DNA from: Dreissena polymorpha
Lineage: Eukaryota; Mollusca; Bivalvia; Myida; Dreissenidae
Length of the DNA stretch: 64,000 bases
Assembly: GCF_020536995.1 (NCBI RefSeq)
Contig: NC_068358.1
Location: forward strand, 40,161,060 to 40,225,059
Direction: 5' to 3'
Positions 1-10,962 of the stretch are shown one piece after another (position 1 is the first letter of the stretch; every line of letters starts with the position of its first letter). Both the position numbers and the translations under genes were made by a program. The notes under the pieces are model-generated. The model had not been told where the DNA came from. It did not search any database and saw only the letters and a program-made list of their open reading frames with translations.

Positions 1-654
1 ATGACGTCAAATGGACGACTACGTCACCGGACAACGAAGAGTGCGACAGCTATTGCAAATAATGATGGCACTGCAATTAAAATCAAAACGTATAATGCAT
101 AAATACAGAATACATTACTTTAAGAAAGATTGTAATCAGTGCCGGATTAAGCACCATGGAGGCCCATAACCAGTGCAACTTTTGGGATTTCGTGATAAAA
201 AGTAAATTCTGAAATAAAGTAAAGTAAAATATGATTAAATTTTATTTGTGGATGTATAAAAACGATGTTTACGCGCGAATGATTAGTCCTTTATATTGCA
301 TATTTAGTAAATAATCACAACCACGGGTCCCCTTTAAGTCGCAGGACCCATAGGCATTTGCCTACTCTGCCTTATGGATAATCCGGGCATGCATGTGCTT
401 GTGATACACAATGCCCCCTATTGCGCTTTGAAGCCGCATGGCATCTATTTTAGAGAACAAAGTAAAAAAAAGGCCAAATACTTCGCATAAAATCAATGGA
501 GCATAACGAACTCACTCTTCATTTGTAATGCCTCAGTCACAAATAATCCGGTCGCCGGCCGATGTGTCCGATCTCCAGGCATCGGGATGACTAGACACGT
601 CGGAGTCGTCCGCCGTCCGATGAGTGACACAAACTATTTGTTATTAATCGCCAA
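1..654. other. AT-rich flank with a CRE octamer at the window edge
   Basis: No coding signal is seen. A perfect palindromic CRE octamer, TGACGTCA, lies at positions 2-9, and a half-site (TACGTCAC) follows at about 20-27. The rest is AT-rich, with a GC-richer patch at about 545-630 that I do not recognise. Whether the CRE belongs to a promoter outside the window cannot be judged. Confidence 0.4.
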
Positions 655-1022
655 CTATGTTCACTCTTAGTGTGACAGTGATCTATGCCTTTGACCATGT
701 GATCCCAATTTCATTAGGACCCAACTATTTGTAAAGACCAAAGCACATTAGAAGTATCTAGCCAGTTAGTCAATACGTTCACATGTTATTTATGGGAAAT
801 AATTTTATCTCTCAGTGTTACAGTGACCTTGACCTTTGACTTAGTGACCCCAATTTCAGGGTTCATCTACAGGCAAAGGCCCATTTACATGGGAAATATC
901 TAGCAAATTGGTCAGTCTGCTCACAAGTTATTGATCAGAAACGAACTGGTCTACCGACGGACAGACCGACCGACATCCAGCAAAACAATTTACCCCCTCT
1001 TCTTCGAAGGGGTGCATAAAAA
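655..1022 (-). repeat. Fragment of a modular repeat with a GTCC/GACC head
   Basis: The fragment holds two degenerate units with 'GTGACCTTGACCTTTGAC' type sequence. It ends in a (GACC)n-like run and a hairpin-prone CCCCTCTTCTTCGAAGGGG terminus. This is the same architecture as other arrays in this window (18.3, 20.6, 47.2, 51.7, 57.7 and 62.0 kb): a GTCCGTCC-rich head followed by units of about 145-170 bp, here in reverse orientation. Confidence 0.55.
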
Positions 1023-1677
1023 TGGAAAATATCTAAGTTTATTTTTAGATAGATGTTTAATAGTTCTATGATTTTGAAAACGAATAACACTATTGGTTAT
1101 ATTTTACATGTGTTTCTACATGTAATTAAGTATTGCATCGATTTACATTGTGTCGCGCTTGACTAGGCAAATTGATTCCTACTTAAATATGTTTGGTTAG
1201 AATAGTCATGATATAAATAAACGCATTTTAAGTAGAAGATAAAGTTCGGATATCAGAGTGCCACATTTATTGAAAGTATCAGTTATCCGATGTGCCTTGC
1301 TTCACAATATAAAAAAACTTATACCATTGTATCAAATCCACCATGCCCCGTCTCTAAAAACCTAATGTTTTTGATAATTATAATGGAAAACAACTTACTA
1401 ATTTACCTCTCGCACGTGGCTTTTGTTTAGCTCTGTTATCGAAGTGCAAGCCGTATGTCGAAGTATCCGGCTGACCAGCGTGATGTAATAACTAGTTCTT
1501 TACTGAGGCATTTGACGATCGATTTGCGTTAAAAGGTATAATGAAAAACATTTCCTTCTCTACAGGTGTACTAATTATGCCCATACTCATTTGGCTTAAC
1601 CAATTATCTATTCAAGTTTGAAACATTTCGAAACACGGACGTTATTTGTTTACTATTCTGATTGGAATATTTTAAAG
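1023..1677. promoter_or_regulatory. Upstream region of the Shisa-like gene
   Basis: This AT-rich sequence shows no repeat or coding signal that I recognise. It immediately precedes the TATA box at 1678. An inverted CCAAT-like motif (GATTGG) lies near 1660. Function is inferred from position only. Confidence 0.3.
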
Positions 1678-1685
1678 TATAAAAA
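1678..1685 (+). promoter_or_regulatory. TATA box of the Shisa-like gene
   Basis: TATAAAAA lies 143 bp upstream of the ATG at 1828. Initiator-like sequences (CTCAATT near 1700 and TTCAGT near 1720) lie at the expected distance, giving a 5' UTR of roughly 105-130 nt with no ATG in a long competing frame. The placement of the TATA box, possible initiator and signal-peptide exon supports a real promoter. Confidence 0.55.
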
Positions 1686-1827
1686 CAAACTTCCGCGCTC
1701 AATTCCGGATAGTTGTATTTTCAGTAAACAGTTCCTAAGTTTAATGTTTTAATAATTTCTTCATTCGACTCTTCAAAAACGAGACATTTGGACTAAGATT
1801 CACGATACTTTATTTGGACATAAACAA

Positions 1828-1870
1828 ATGAATATGGTTGTCGTTGTTCTCGTTTTACTGGGCCTATCAG
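1828..1870 (+). CDS. Shisa-like gene, exon 1 (signal peptide)
   Basis: The ATG at 1828 opens MNMVVVVLVLLGLS, a typical signal-peptide core. The exon ends in phase 1 at a donor, CAG|GTATGG (GT at 1871). The start was chosen because it is the first ATG after the TATA box and leads straight into the hydrophobic stretch. Confidence 0.75.
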
Positions 1871-4800
1871 GTATGGAGGGTTCACTGTTATGGCAACACT
1901 TAAAAGATTTTGTTCTTGAATTTCTGCAATGTAGCATGGTTATGTTGTTATTTTTAATGCTTGTGTAATTTTACAGCAGTACATTAATACGTGTATATTC
2001 GTCTTAAGTACGACAAGTTCATACGTGGGCCAGGTTATTAAAAACGGCCCATTTATTTTATATAATAAATTACAATTAGTTCTACAAGCAATATTCTTAT
2101 CACACTTATTTAAGTACCGGTACTTCAGAATAACCGTTTAAACAGATCAAACTCGAATTAAAAATTGTCCAACACAAGAATAATACAAATGAGCTTGAAT
2201 ATAACAACGAGACTCATTATAACCACGACGGTGGAGGTCTTATGAAACATAAGTCCGTCAATCACCGATTTATTTTGTATATATTTTTTAATATGTAGTA
2301 TGTAGTAGACAAAAATACTTCTCAATACATACGAAAGTATTAAGCTCTAGCATTTTGCTGAACAAGTAGTTGAATCGCGCTCTGTGAAAACGGGGTTTAA
2401 GTGTGCTTAAAGTGTCGCCCCAGATAAGCAGTCCGCACAGATACTTTTTGCTTTTATTGTATTAAAGTGTCGCCCCAGAAAAGCAGTCCGCACAGATACT
2501 TTTCGCTTTTATTGTATTAAAGTGTCGCCCCAGATAAGCAGTCCGCACAGATACTTTTCGCTTTTATTGTATTAAAGTGTCGCCCCAGACTGCACAGTCC
2601 ACACAGATACTTTTCGCTTTTATTGTATTAAAGTGTCGCCCCAGATAAGCAGTCCGCACAGATACTTTTCGCTTTTATTGTATTAAAGTGTCGCCCCAGA
2701 CTGCACAGTCCGCACAGAAACTTTTCGCTTTTATTGTATTTAAGTGTCGCCCCAGACTGCACAGTCCGCACAGATACTTTTCGCTTTTATTGTATTTTTC
2801 GTTTAAAGGAAGTCTCTTCTTAACGAAAGCGAGTTTATGCGGAAAGTGTCGCCCCTGATAAACCACGTTACGCAAATGCTTAAGCCCCGTTTTCCCAAAA
2901 CCAAGCTTAATTGTAAAGCCAAGGTTATACAATGTTGCAGTGGGCAGCACGTGGGCGGGCGAGTGCTGCTCAACTCACTACGACACGGGCGTGAACGAAC
3001 ACTCGGCTAAGTGGTGCCCGGCTTTCTGCTGCGGCTCGTCGCTGACAGGGCTGCTTACCTGTTGTGAAAACGGACTTCTTAGGGCAGCGAGCTACGACCG
3101 GTACCCGGTCTGCGCCGACTTCTTCGTCCAGAACTAGTTAGTTGCCCTGAGTGTTTGTGACGGGTGATGTTCGTTGTGTAATTTGTCTCATGCAAGGTTG
3201 AATTAATTCTTCTGATGAAGAATTGTTGTTTTTAGTTACCGGTATTACCTTTAATAGACCATGGTACGTGTTCGCGGAGATACATGTGTAAGATACGTAT
3301 ACATGACTGACAAATCGGTAATGTGCGTGTGTTCGATTTATTTGTCTCTACTTTATACAATAACATACATGAAAAGTATAGATGAAAGTATATGATGTTT
3401 TACCAAAAGCAATTAAAAATCTTCAAATATTATAGCAGAAGGCATTGTTCCAATACAAAAGTAGATAAACAAATTACGCAATTACTAGTACAAGATAATT
3501 AAAGAAAGTACGAGCGACGTTCGATCCGGTAGTTATAATACTGAAATCGCTTTTCCGCAAAAGATATGACGTTCTCAGTGACACCAATTATGCCAATTGT
3601 TTAACGTGTAATACTTCTTTAGTTAAAAGTTTCTGCCACTTTTCGACTTGGTATTCAGTAGGCCATGTTCCGTTTTAAGATTGCATTGTAAATTAATAAC
3701 ACACGGTTGCAACGTCAATTCAATTTTCATGTGTTTTAATTATGGGGGTGCTTTAATTATCGGGAAATCTACATCCGAGGAACAAAAATGCGGAACAAAC
3801 TACATATACAATATTTGTAATTGACTACTTTTTATTTAATCGTTACCAATTTGCTCCAGTTTGAGTATTAACAGTATATGCTTGATGATGTGTTTCGGGG
3901 ACTTGTTCACTTTTTTTTTCATTAAATGCCTCAACCTGCTTCATTCAACGGAACGGAAGAGCTGAAATTGTTTAAATGAAAACATTTTGTACCAAACGAA
4001 TGATTTAAAAACAGCTAACTTCACCAAATAGACGAACATGGGTCGTCTGGATCTATGAAAAACGCTTACACCACTCAACTACGCCGACACTTCAATACCA
4101 GTAGTACCAGTATCAAGCCAGGTTTTGATACACATTTTTAAGCAAACAACAGTCCAAATGTTGCAATTGCTTTGCGTTTTTAAGGCTTTATATGTATATT
4201 TATACATTTTGTTTAGAGTTGGAAAAAAATCGTCCCATTCGAGTGGAGCGGGATTCGATAGTAGTTTCCGTTTATCCGTGTGTGGTAAAGCGGACAAGGA
4301 TACGACTTTTCGTATCTTGATACTTTGTCCGTTTTCTTTCTTTTTTTATAATATGTTTAAATTGACCAGGATATGATAGTTAATATCCTATTATTGTTAC
4401 TTGATATTATGCTAAAAAAGACCAGACAACGATTGTTAATGTCCATTTTTCGTTACTTGCTAATATGTTAAAATGGATCAGGATACGATAGTTAATGTCC
4501 TTTTTTCGCTACTTAATAATAAATTTAAAAGGATCACGATACGATAGTAAATGTCCGTTTCTCGTTATTTGATAAATTAAAAAAATGAAACAGGAAACGA
4601 TAGTCAATATCCGTCCGTCGTGAATCGCCACCCCCCCCCCCCCCCCTCTTTCCAAAAAAACAACACCTACAAAGCCCTGACACACACGCGGCAAAATGGA
4701 CTATGTTTCACATTAAGACTAAAACGGCTTTCAAAACATGCCCCCTTTTTTCAACCAAAAATACGGATTTGCACTATTTATGTATTGTAATTCACCAATG

Positions 4801-7037
4801 TTTCTGGCAACAAAACATCATGGCAATATTCGGAAGATCAATCTTTGTTTTACATCTAACGGCAACAACCCGTACTTCAGCCACTGGATAAGTAGTTTTG
4901 GTACATGATATTCTAATTAACCGAGTGGCTAAATAATCTTATAAATAAAATAGTTCACATGACGAGGCACACAATAATGTTTATGGTATTTTGATTCAAG
5001 TACCGTTGGTTTCGCTTCAGTTGGGTTGCGATCGTGATCGGTCTGGGCGGACTGGCCGTCTTGACGTGTATCGGGATCATCTTGGCGTGCACCATCGGGC
5101 GACCACGGCAACCCGTCGCGCCCTCGGAGACACGAACACGTATGTGTCTTATAATTGTCTATATGTAGTTCACATCTTCTCAGATACAATTAAACATGCT
5201 TACTGACTGTTTCTTTTTCGTTGAATCTATATCATCACCCCCTGCTTCTTTATTTACCATAGGCAAGAGCAACATAACAGTAAGTTAATGATATTTTCAA
5301 TACTTTTTTGCTGAACCGACACCTCAGTGAAGCCTCGTGCACACTTTCACGATATTTGGTACAATAGCCCAGACTGATTTCGAACGTGGTTCAAATCGCG
5401 ATCATACGATATTGCACTAGCATCGTCTCAGGTATACGTACGGTTGCTGTAAGGCGGCACTGGTAGGTTTCACCAAGATATGATACGATCTGTTGCGCTA
5501 GCGAAAAAACATACGATAAGAGACGATTGTGGCATTTTTTTTTCTGCGATTGCAGTACGATTTAAGAGAGTTAACCACGATAACATACTATTAATCAAGT
5601 ACTTTTAAGACAATTTAGATACACGATACCTACCGGACCGGTAGATGTGCCTATTGCATAATCGTGAAATAATAGCCGCCAAACGTTGTTATTTCGGAGT
5701 AATATCGTGACCTACCGGTAGTCTTTGCGATGTATGGGTTCATCGTGTACACGCGTGAGATGTCAGAACAAATTTTGCTGAAGATCCTACTCGTATCGGT
5801 CAAGAACAAATGATCAATCCGTAGTATGTACGTAAATACACGTACCATATCGTACTGTGTGCAGTCTTGTTAAGTCAGCGTCACTCTGTAACGTGTTTTG
5901 TCACATTCTTGGCTCATCGTCGTTCCTCCGAATTTGTTTAAAGCGGGAAGCGGACAACGACAACGAGCGAGGCATGGTATTGTAATGCGCAATGGGGGGG
6001 GGGGGGGGGGGGGGGGGTTAGAGGGTTAGGGTAAGGGTTAGAGTTAGGGGTCGGGTTTGGGTTAGCCTTAACCCATACCTTAACCCTATCCCGACCCCTA
6101 ATCCTAACCCTAACCTTACATAACCCAGGGTTTCAAGCAGGACAATCTAAGCGCATCGATCATAGCTCGATCTAGCCTATTCGATAGCATCAGCGTCAAT
6201 TCGTGTCTGTTCATTTCAAATGACGGAACATTGTTATTGATGTCAAGTGTATGCGTTTTGCAGACGTAGTGTACGTATGATACGAGAACGGTGCGTATGA
6301 TTGAGCTACGTTGAATGGCTTAAGTGCGTGTGTCTACCGCTTCAGTTATGATTTCAGTAGGATCTTCGTGGAAAACTATAGAATTACTATGACTTTTCAC
6401 GAACATTCGAACGAGGGACAATATGGACGCGTTGCCTGTATGGCTCATTGCGATATTACTATACGAATCCCGCTTTATTTACCTCTGATCTCTTAAGATG
6501 CGACGTTGTAATAGGGGACTTATACTATATTCCATCACATGCTTTCACATGTATTGCTGTTTTTATGAGCCTGACACGGCAATATAATTTTCAAATTTCC
6601 AAAAAAATTTGCATTCGCCTTCAACCGTTGGGGCTATACGATATGCTACGAACGCTCACGTGTGACGTGGTGCATAACGATCGAAAAAGATGACCAAATA
6701 TTCAAGAATCACAAACATACCATTACCGGTAATGTTTGCAAGTCATGGATTATCATAGCGAAATTCGTAACGGCGTGACAGACTTGTTCATAGCAGGATT
6801 TAATTTATTGTGCATCACATGGTGTCATTGTAATTAGTACCACAGTATCTATCAACATAGTAAATTGTCTTACATCCACCTTCCAATGTTATTAGTTTTT
6901 TCACGTGTTTTTTTCAATCGATTCTTGCAGCCGTTACAAATAGCGCCTACGCCTATGGCGCCCCAACTTACAACAAGCCGACCGGAACGGCGCACGGGGC
7001 TGGGATCAACGGGAACCCCACAAGTGTGGTATGGTGA
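1828..7037 (+). CDS. Shisa/CYYR1-like Cys-rich single-pass membrane protein (four exons)
   Basis: My exon model is 1828-1870, 2941-3136, 5021-5139 and 6931-7037. It gives 154 residues plus a TGA stop with every junction in phase. Residues 1-14 form a short hydrophobic signal peptide. Residues 22-72 form a Cys-rich ectodomain (C23, C24, C40, C44, C45, C55, C56, C72) with the CPxFCCG...CC signature of Shisa-type proteins. Residues 81-105 form one membrane segment rich in Ile, Val, Leu and Gly, followed by a basic stop-transfer (GRPRQ). The cytosolic tail is short and Tyr/Pro/Gly-rich (AYAYGAPTYNKP). All four exons share high GC at third positions, unlike the AT-rich surroundings. Shisa and CYYR1 proteins are type I membrane adaptors that bind or retain partner receptors; the partner here is unknown. 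The exon 2 donor is the least certain boundary, with weaker in-frame alternatives at 3100, 3107 and 3125. Confidence 0.78.
2371..2909. mobile_element. MITE (family A) with internal minisatellite, in intron 1 of the Shisa-like gene
   Basis: Imperfect terminal inverted repeats (left TGAATCGCGCTCTGTGAAAA; right end reads, reversed, TAAGCTTGGTTTTGGGAAAA) both continue into ACGGGGyTTAAG. The interior carries the family's AAAGTGTCGCCCCAGA arm. This is the same family as the elements at 22918, 37108 and 38094. It has no coding capacity. Its interior has been expanded into seven tandem copies (see 2409-2796). Confidence 0.75.
2409..2796. repeat. 55-56 bp minisatellite, seven copies, inside MITE A
   Basis: Units start with AAAGTGTCGCCCCAGA at 2409, 2464, 2519, 2574, 2630, 2685 and 2741. 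Each runs through AGTCCGCACAGATACTTTTC and a GCTTTTATTGTATT segment. Copies differ at only a few sites, mainly TAAG versus CTGC after CCCAGA, so the expansion is recent. The unit corresponds to the left arm and centre of the MITE. Confidence 0.92.
2941..3136 (+). CDS. Shisa-like gene, exon 2 (Cys-rich ectodomain)
   Basis: The acceptor is TTGCAG|TG at 2940/2941. The exon encodes VGSTWAGECC through FFVQNY, including CPAFCCG and a following CC pair. The donor TA|GTTAGT at 3136/3137 splits what would otherwise be an in-frame TAG stop (3135-3137). Splicing to exon 3 supplies T to make TAT (Tyr). I prefer this donor because it keeps C72, has the best GTTAGT match, and its phase fits the good acceptor at 5020. 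Confidence 0.7.
4311..4610. repeat. Degenerate tandem repeat of about 56 bp, about five copies
   Basis: Recurring blocks contain GGATACGATAGTTAATGTCC, a T-rich/TCGTTACTT segment, and a TTAAAATGGATCAG-like end. The copies are visibly diverged, so the array is old. It is intronic. Confidence 0.65.
4631..4646. repeat. Poly-C tract (C16)
   Basis: Sixteen consecutive C residues in intron 2. Length is likely polymorphic and prone to assembly error. Confidence 0.9.
5021..5139 (+). CDS. Shisa-like gene, exon 3 (membrane span)
   Basis: The acceptor TTTCGCTTCAG|T leads into WVAIVIGLGGLAVL and a second hydrophobic half. Together they make about 25 uncharged residues followed by GRPRQP. The donor is CAC|GTATGT at 5139/5140, phase 1. 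Third codon positions are strongly G/C. Confidence 0.78.
5994..6017. repeat. Poly-G tract (G24)
   Basis: Twenty-four consecutive G residues directly abut the telomere-like block that follows. Such a tract is G-quadruplex-prone and its exact length is uncertain in any assembly. Confidence 0.9.
6018..6125. repeat. Degenerate telomere-like TTAGGG/CCCTAA inverted block
   Basis: The first half reads as degenerate GGGTTAGGG repeats and the second half as CCCTAACCC-type repeats. The two halves pair as an imperfect inverted repeat centred near 6067; for example, GTTAGGGGTCGGG on the left is matched by CCCGACCCCTAA on the right. It is an interstitial, folded-back telomere-like sequence within an intron. 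Confidence 0.7.
6931..7037 (+). CDS. Shisa-like gene, exon 4 (Tyr/Pro tail and stop)
   Basis: The acceptor is ATTCTTGCAG|CC. In phase from exon 3 it encodes PVTNSAYAYGAPTYNKPTG and on to ...TSVVW with TGA at 7035-7037, with high-GC third positions. A second frame through the same exon stays open to 7080 and would be used if a 17-nt microexon (5266-5282, flanked by AG and GTAAGT) were included. That frame has weaker codon bias, so I treat it as a minor alternative. Confidence 0.68.
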
Positions 7038-7372
7038 CCACAGACCAAGCCAACATGCGCTAGGATCGAGCTTAAGCTAAGGTTGCCTATCGGAGATACA
7101 AATGTATTAACAGCCGGGCTTATTGACGACATATCCACTTACACTTATTGAAAAATATACATTACTGATTTTAATATCCATTCAGTTGCAATAGAATTTA
7201 ACATAAACCAGTAACTAGAAAACAAATCCTTACTGACAAGTGACCTGAATCAAACATATTTTAACGGTATATATTTTTGAATACAGCTACCTTGAATCTC
7301 AAATTTGTTTTACGCTCAATAAATCTGATTACACCTGCCTCAATAAATCTGTTTAAACACGTGCTCAATAAA
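7038..7372 (+). terminator. 3' UTR and AATAAA poly(A) signals of the Shisa-like gene
   Basis: Three AATAAA hexamers (7318-7323, 7342-7347, 7367-7372) lie in a repeated CAATAAATCT context, 281-335 nt after the stop. The repetition gives three closely spaced candidate poly(A) signals. Confidence 0.55.
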
Positions 7373-7874
7373 TCTTATTATGACTCTTTCTGGTGTTATA
7401 CAAACAGGGGCCAATACATACAAGTATAGGTCCCTGATACAAATTATAGTAGATCGAGGGGGTGGCCGGGGGGAGGGGGAGGGGGCAACTCCGAAAACTA
7501 CATCGGACAATACCTCCATTGTTACTTCCCATTTGAGAGTTTCTCTTTGCAGAACCTGTGAAATTTATATTGACTATACATACTAATAATTACAACTCTA
7601 GTCTTATTGTTTTCTTTAGTCTTATTTTTAATAGAATAGTTTCATGTGTATAAACCCACACTTTTCTATCTTTATTGGGGAATGTCAATCACTTTCTGAT
7701 TGATTGGCCAACGTTCAAACATAATTGAAGTTTGATACTTACTTCTGGTACTATGCGCACAATGTAATAAAGAATTATATTTAAAGTGTTTATTTGTCCG
7801 ATCTCTTTATTGTTAACAAAGTCATTCCATGTTCATGAAACAACACAGTAACCTGCAGCATGTTTGAATTAGAG
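7373..7874. other. Intergenic, AT-rich
   Basis: Contains a G-rich patch near 7455-7487 and another AATAAA near 7766. Nothing else is recognisable. Confidence 0.4.
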
Positions 7875-8119
7875 GCACATTATGCAAAATGGGTCTTAAT
7901 TAAGCAATATGCCGCCAGCATTACTACAGGCCAGTCTGGTAAGGAGCTGCATTACTACAGGCCAGTCTGGTAATGAGCTACCCTGTCCCCTATTAAGTAC
8001 CACAAGATTTTGTGCTCTTATTAGTAGATAGGGTAGCGCCAGACAAAACCATGCGGATATGAGGGTGGTCTGGAGCTAAGCTAGCCACATATGGCATAAG
8101 ACCCATTTTTGCATGATGC
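7875..8119. mobile_element. MITE (family B), 245 bp
   Basis: Terminal inverted repeats: the left end contains TTATGCAAAATGGGTCTTA and the right end TAAGACCCATTTTTGCAT. It is the same family as 10761-10962. The interior includes a short direct duplication (GCATTACTACAGGCCAGTCT, at about 7918 and 7949). No coding capacity. Confidence 0.75.
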
Positions 8120-8579
8120 TGGTAATTAATGGCTTGTTTTCAAACCCTTTGAAAACATGTCATATATACAATGTAGGTTGCAACCAATGGTTTGCAATTC
8201 TACGCAACTTTATATAGTCAGATATCATAACAAACCACAGATAACTCTATAGTAATATAATAATATGAACATATATGTTAAAATTGACCAGGCAATAGCT
8301 TCTTTCTGTGGATTTGTTTTGTCTTGCCTTCAACAAATTCTATGGCATTTTAACCCCATGCGAACAAGGGACAACCTTCATTTATCTTCACGGGACATAA
8401 CACAGCCAGTAACCACCAAAATGTCAACATGTATCTTTATGGGAGATAACAGAAATATCTTCTGCAAGTAGTTCATGTGTAACTTAATGGAGTAAACATG
8501 GCAAGTAAATTGGTTTCAATTAATGTATTGCTTGTATTTAAGATACTTTAAATCATATATGCTGCTTTGTAGGACTTGA
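8120..8579. other. Intergenic, nothing recognised
   Basis: AT-rich sequence. A 68-codon open frame (8265-8471) lacks codon bias and splice context, so I do not call it a gene. Confidence 0.4.
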
Positions 8580-8950
8580 ATTTATACCAAGGTAATACAC
8601 ATAGGTATTTCATTGGGACAACTGTTATGACAGAGTTTCATGAAAATTGGACAATAAATGTGCCCAACAGAGCCGTAACCAAGTTTCACTATAGTGATAT
8701 AAGAAATACTGCCCCGACCCCTAGCTGCCGTGTTTTTCAACAAACCTGAATAATTTTCCAACTCAGCGGAAATATCATTGGAGTGAATGTGTTGACCACG
8801 TTTCATGAAGATTGGACTTTAAATGTGAATTCTATAGTGTTAACAAGGTTTTACTCTAACCATGAAAGGAATACTGCCCCGCTTCCTGGAGGCTGTGTTT
8901 TTCAACCACCCGGAAGCATTTTTAGATGGTCGCTTTAGCGACCGTCTAAA
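8580..8950 (-). repeat. Two units of the ~170-bp repeat family seen at 47.2-48.7 kb, ending in a hairpin
   Basis: On the minus strand the sequence matches the 47-48 kb units: CCAATCTTCATGAAACk, then a GGGGC-AGT-ATTyCTT segment. At its end, TTTAGATGGTCGCT and AGCGACCGTCTAAA (8921-8950) form a perfect-looking hairpin with one mismatch and a two-base loop, a likely element terminus. Confidence 0.6.
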
Positions 8951-9119
8951 GTGCTTAGTGTAAAATTCAGGTCGGTACGGCCTAGGTATGATAAGCCCAA
9001 TTCCCGCTTACTACGCGCGAAGAAAGAGTTGTATAATTTATGCAAGAGGTTTGAGTTCTCCAATTATGTTTATTCACAAATGGAAACATTATATTAATAT
9101 CGTGTTAAATGCAATAGTT

Positions 9120-10620
9120 TCGAATGGTGTTTTATAGAAAAGAATAAAAAAAACAATGATCGTATTGTACGTGTCGCGGAGGAGATTGTTTATGAATGAT
9201 TAAAATAGTCCACTTTTTGCTGCGTCTGCGTGACGTAGTATTTTCGCTCATCTCATTCATAAATCTGAGGCTGGCGATAAACAAAGGGGAGTCCGGGTGA
9301 GAATAACGCACTAGTATAAGGTTACGCTTGTTTATATTCACAGGTCTCAATAAATAATACGTTGACCACGAGTTCAACAATTATTACAGGGATACGATAG
9401 ACAACATAAGAAATGTTTCATTATCGCTGAAACTGTTGAAAAAACATTTAAATATAACAAGAATATTATAAAAAATGTAGTCTTGCTGTTTTGAAATAAG
9501 GTTTGGAATTTTGGTTTCTAAAGAACTTAATTCAAAACAAAAGTTTAATTATAGTGTTTTTTACTTTTTAGTCGCATATTTACCGCATTATAATGTGTGT
9601 TATAATAGGCAAACCATACATTAGTAAAATTCAATCTGCCTACGCACATAGAAGGAATGGGTCAATGAGGTGCTGCGTTTCCTTTGCTAACTTCAGTTAG
9701 AGGTCAGTTCTTTACGCAATAGCAATCACAAGGCCCCGGCTTCAAAGGAATTGCGGAGCGTTCTTACATAATAAAAGTCGTAGTCGCATGGTATTTGCGT
9801 TTAGCGTCCTATTTGGTCACATGGTTCTTTTTCGCAGGTGTTTTGGCAGTCATGATATGAGGCTATTAATAGATGCGCCTGTCGATAAACGAAGGAAAGT
9901 TTACGGGCGATAACAACGCAATAGGTTACGCTCTCACATACAACTCAATGACGTAGTACAGGTCGTAAATTGAGAGATTTGGGAAAAAGTTGACGCTTAT
10001 TTATATTCTCAATTTATAAAACGTTTAACATAAGTTCAACAATAACTTCAGCGATACGATAGACAAAAACAAAAAAATGTTTCATAATCGCTTAACCCGA
10101 ATATAACAAACAATTTATAATAATAATACGAATTACCTTTTTCATAACCTCGTTCATGCTACTACAGCGGGTATTTATGGAAAACGTTCTTTGGTTCTCA
10201 ACAGATAGCGGCGATCTTTTGTATTTACGGGTGCTAGCAACGCAATAGTAGAAGGTGAGTAGAAGGTTTAGCTTGTTTATATTCACAGTTCTCAATACAT
10301 ACACAGTTGGATATGAGTTCATCAATTACTACAGGCATACTATAGGCAACCTCGAAAATGCTTTATAATCGCTAAAACCGAAAACAACTAAATATATTAT
10401 ATTAAATATATTTATAACAATAAATGTCTTTTAAAAATGTAGTCGGCGTATACGCTGACTTTGAAATAAAGTTAGCAATTTACTTTTCTAAATAATTAAA
10501 TACAATTAAACAAAAGTTTAACTATTGTGTTGTGTTTTTCACTTGTAAGCTGCATATTCACCACATGAAATGTGTGTTAGCATTGTCAAACCACACATTA
10601 GTGTGAGTAAATAAAAAATA
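9120..10620. repeat. Degenerate tandem triplication (about 450-500 bp units)
   Basis: Blocks at about 9200-9640, 9860-10090 (partial) and 10155-10620 share an ordered set of motifs: GATAAACnAAGGr, GGTTACGCT-TGTTTATATTC, TCAACAATTA-TACAGGGATACGATAGAC, and AAATGTTTCATAATCGCT. The first and third blocks also share an AAAGTTTAA-TTAG tail. Minus-strand open frames in blocks 1 and 3 (82 and 77 codons) are similar because the DNA is similar; neither shows coding bias. Confidence 0.65.
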
Positions 10621-10760
10621 TACTACGGGAGATCACTTCATATGTGTCCTCATATGCCTTGTTATGAGTATTTTTCTTCACTATCGAAATATATCGTATG
10701 TTTATATTTGATTTAAACGCAGTTTTCTTTCGACACATTTAAATCACACGTCAATAACGC

Positions 10761-10962
10761 CGTCATGCGAAAATGGGTCTTATGCGTTTCGGCAAGCGTT
10801 TGTTAAACCCAACATGTGCTCTTGCGCAGTCAGGCCATAGGCGATGCTGTTCGCTTTAAAATCACTCAATATGTAATGTTTCTCCTTACCAGAAGGAGGG
10901 ATAGCTGAGTGAGCTATTTATATGATAAGCGCATATGGAATAAGACCCATTTTCGCATGACG
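10761..10962. mobile_element. MITE (family B), 202 bp
   Basis: Near-perfect terminal inverted repeats: CGTCATGCGAAAATGGGTC at the left, GACCCATTTTCGCATGACG at the right. Same family as 7875-8119 but more intact at the ends. No coding capacity. Confidence 0.82.

Larger units (their letters stand above)
3137..5020 (+). other. Intron 2 of the Shisa-like gene
   Basis: AT-rich intron with no exon-like segment that I can support. It contains a degenerate array of about 56 bp (4311-4610) and a C16 tract (4631-4646), annotated separately. Short open frames here have no codon bias and are treated as noise. Confidence 0.6.
5140..6930 (+). other. Intron 3 of the Shisa-like gene
   Basis: The intron holds a G24 tract with a folded telomere-like block (5994-6125). 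A possible 17-nt microexon lies at 5266-5282. Many ACGATA/TACCGGTA-type short motifs occur between 5300 and 6700, but no ordered array is evident. Confidence 0.55.

Noticed and set aside
5266-5282. 17-nt microexon between exons 3 and 4 of the Shisa-like gene
   Set aside because: The flanking AG and GTAAGT are good, but including it would switch exon 4 to a frame with poorer codon bias. Kept only as a possible alternative.
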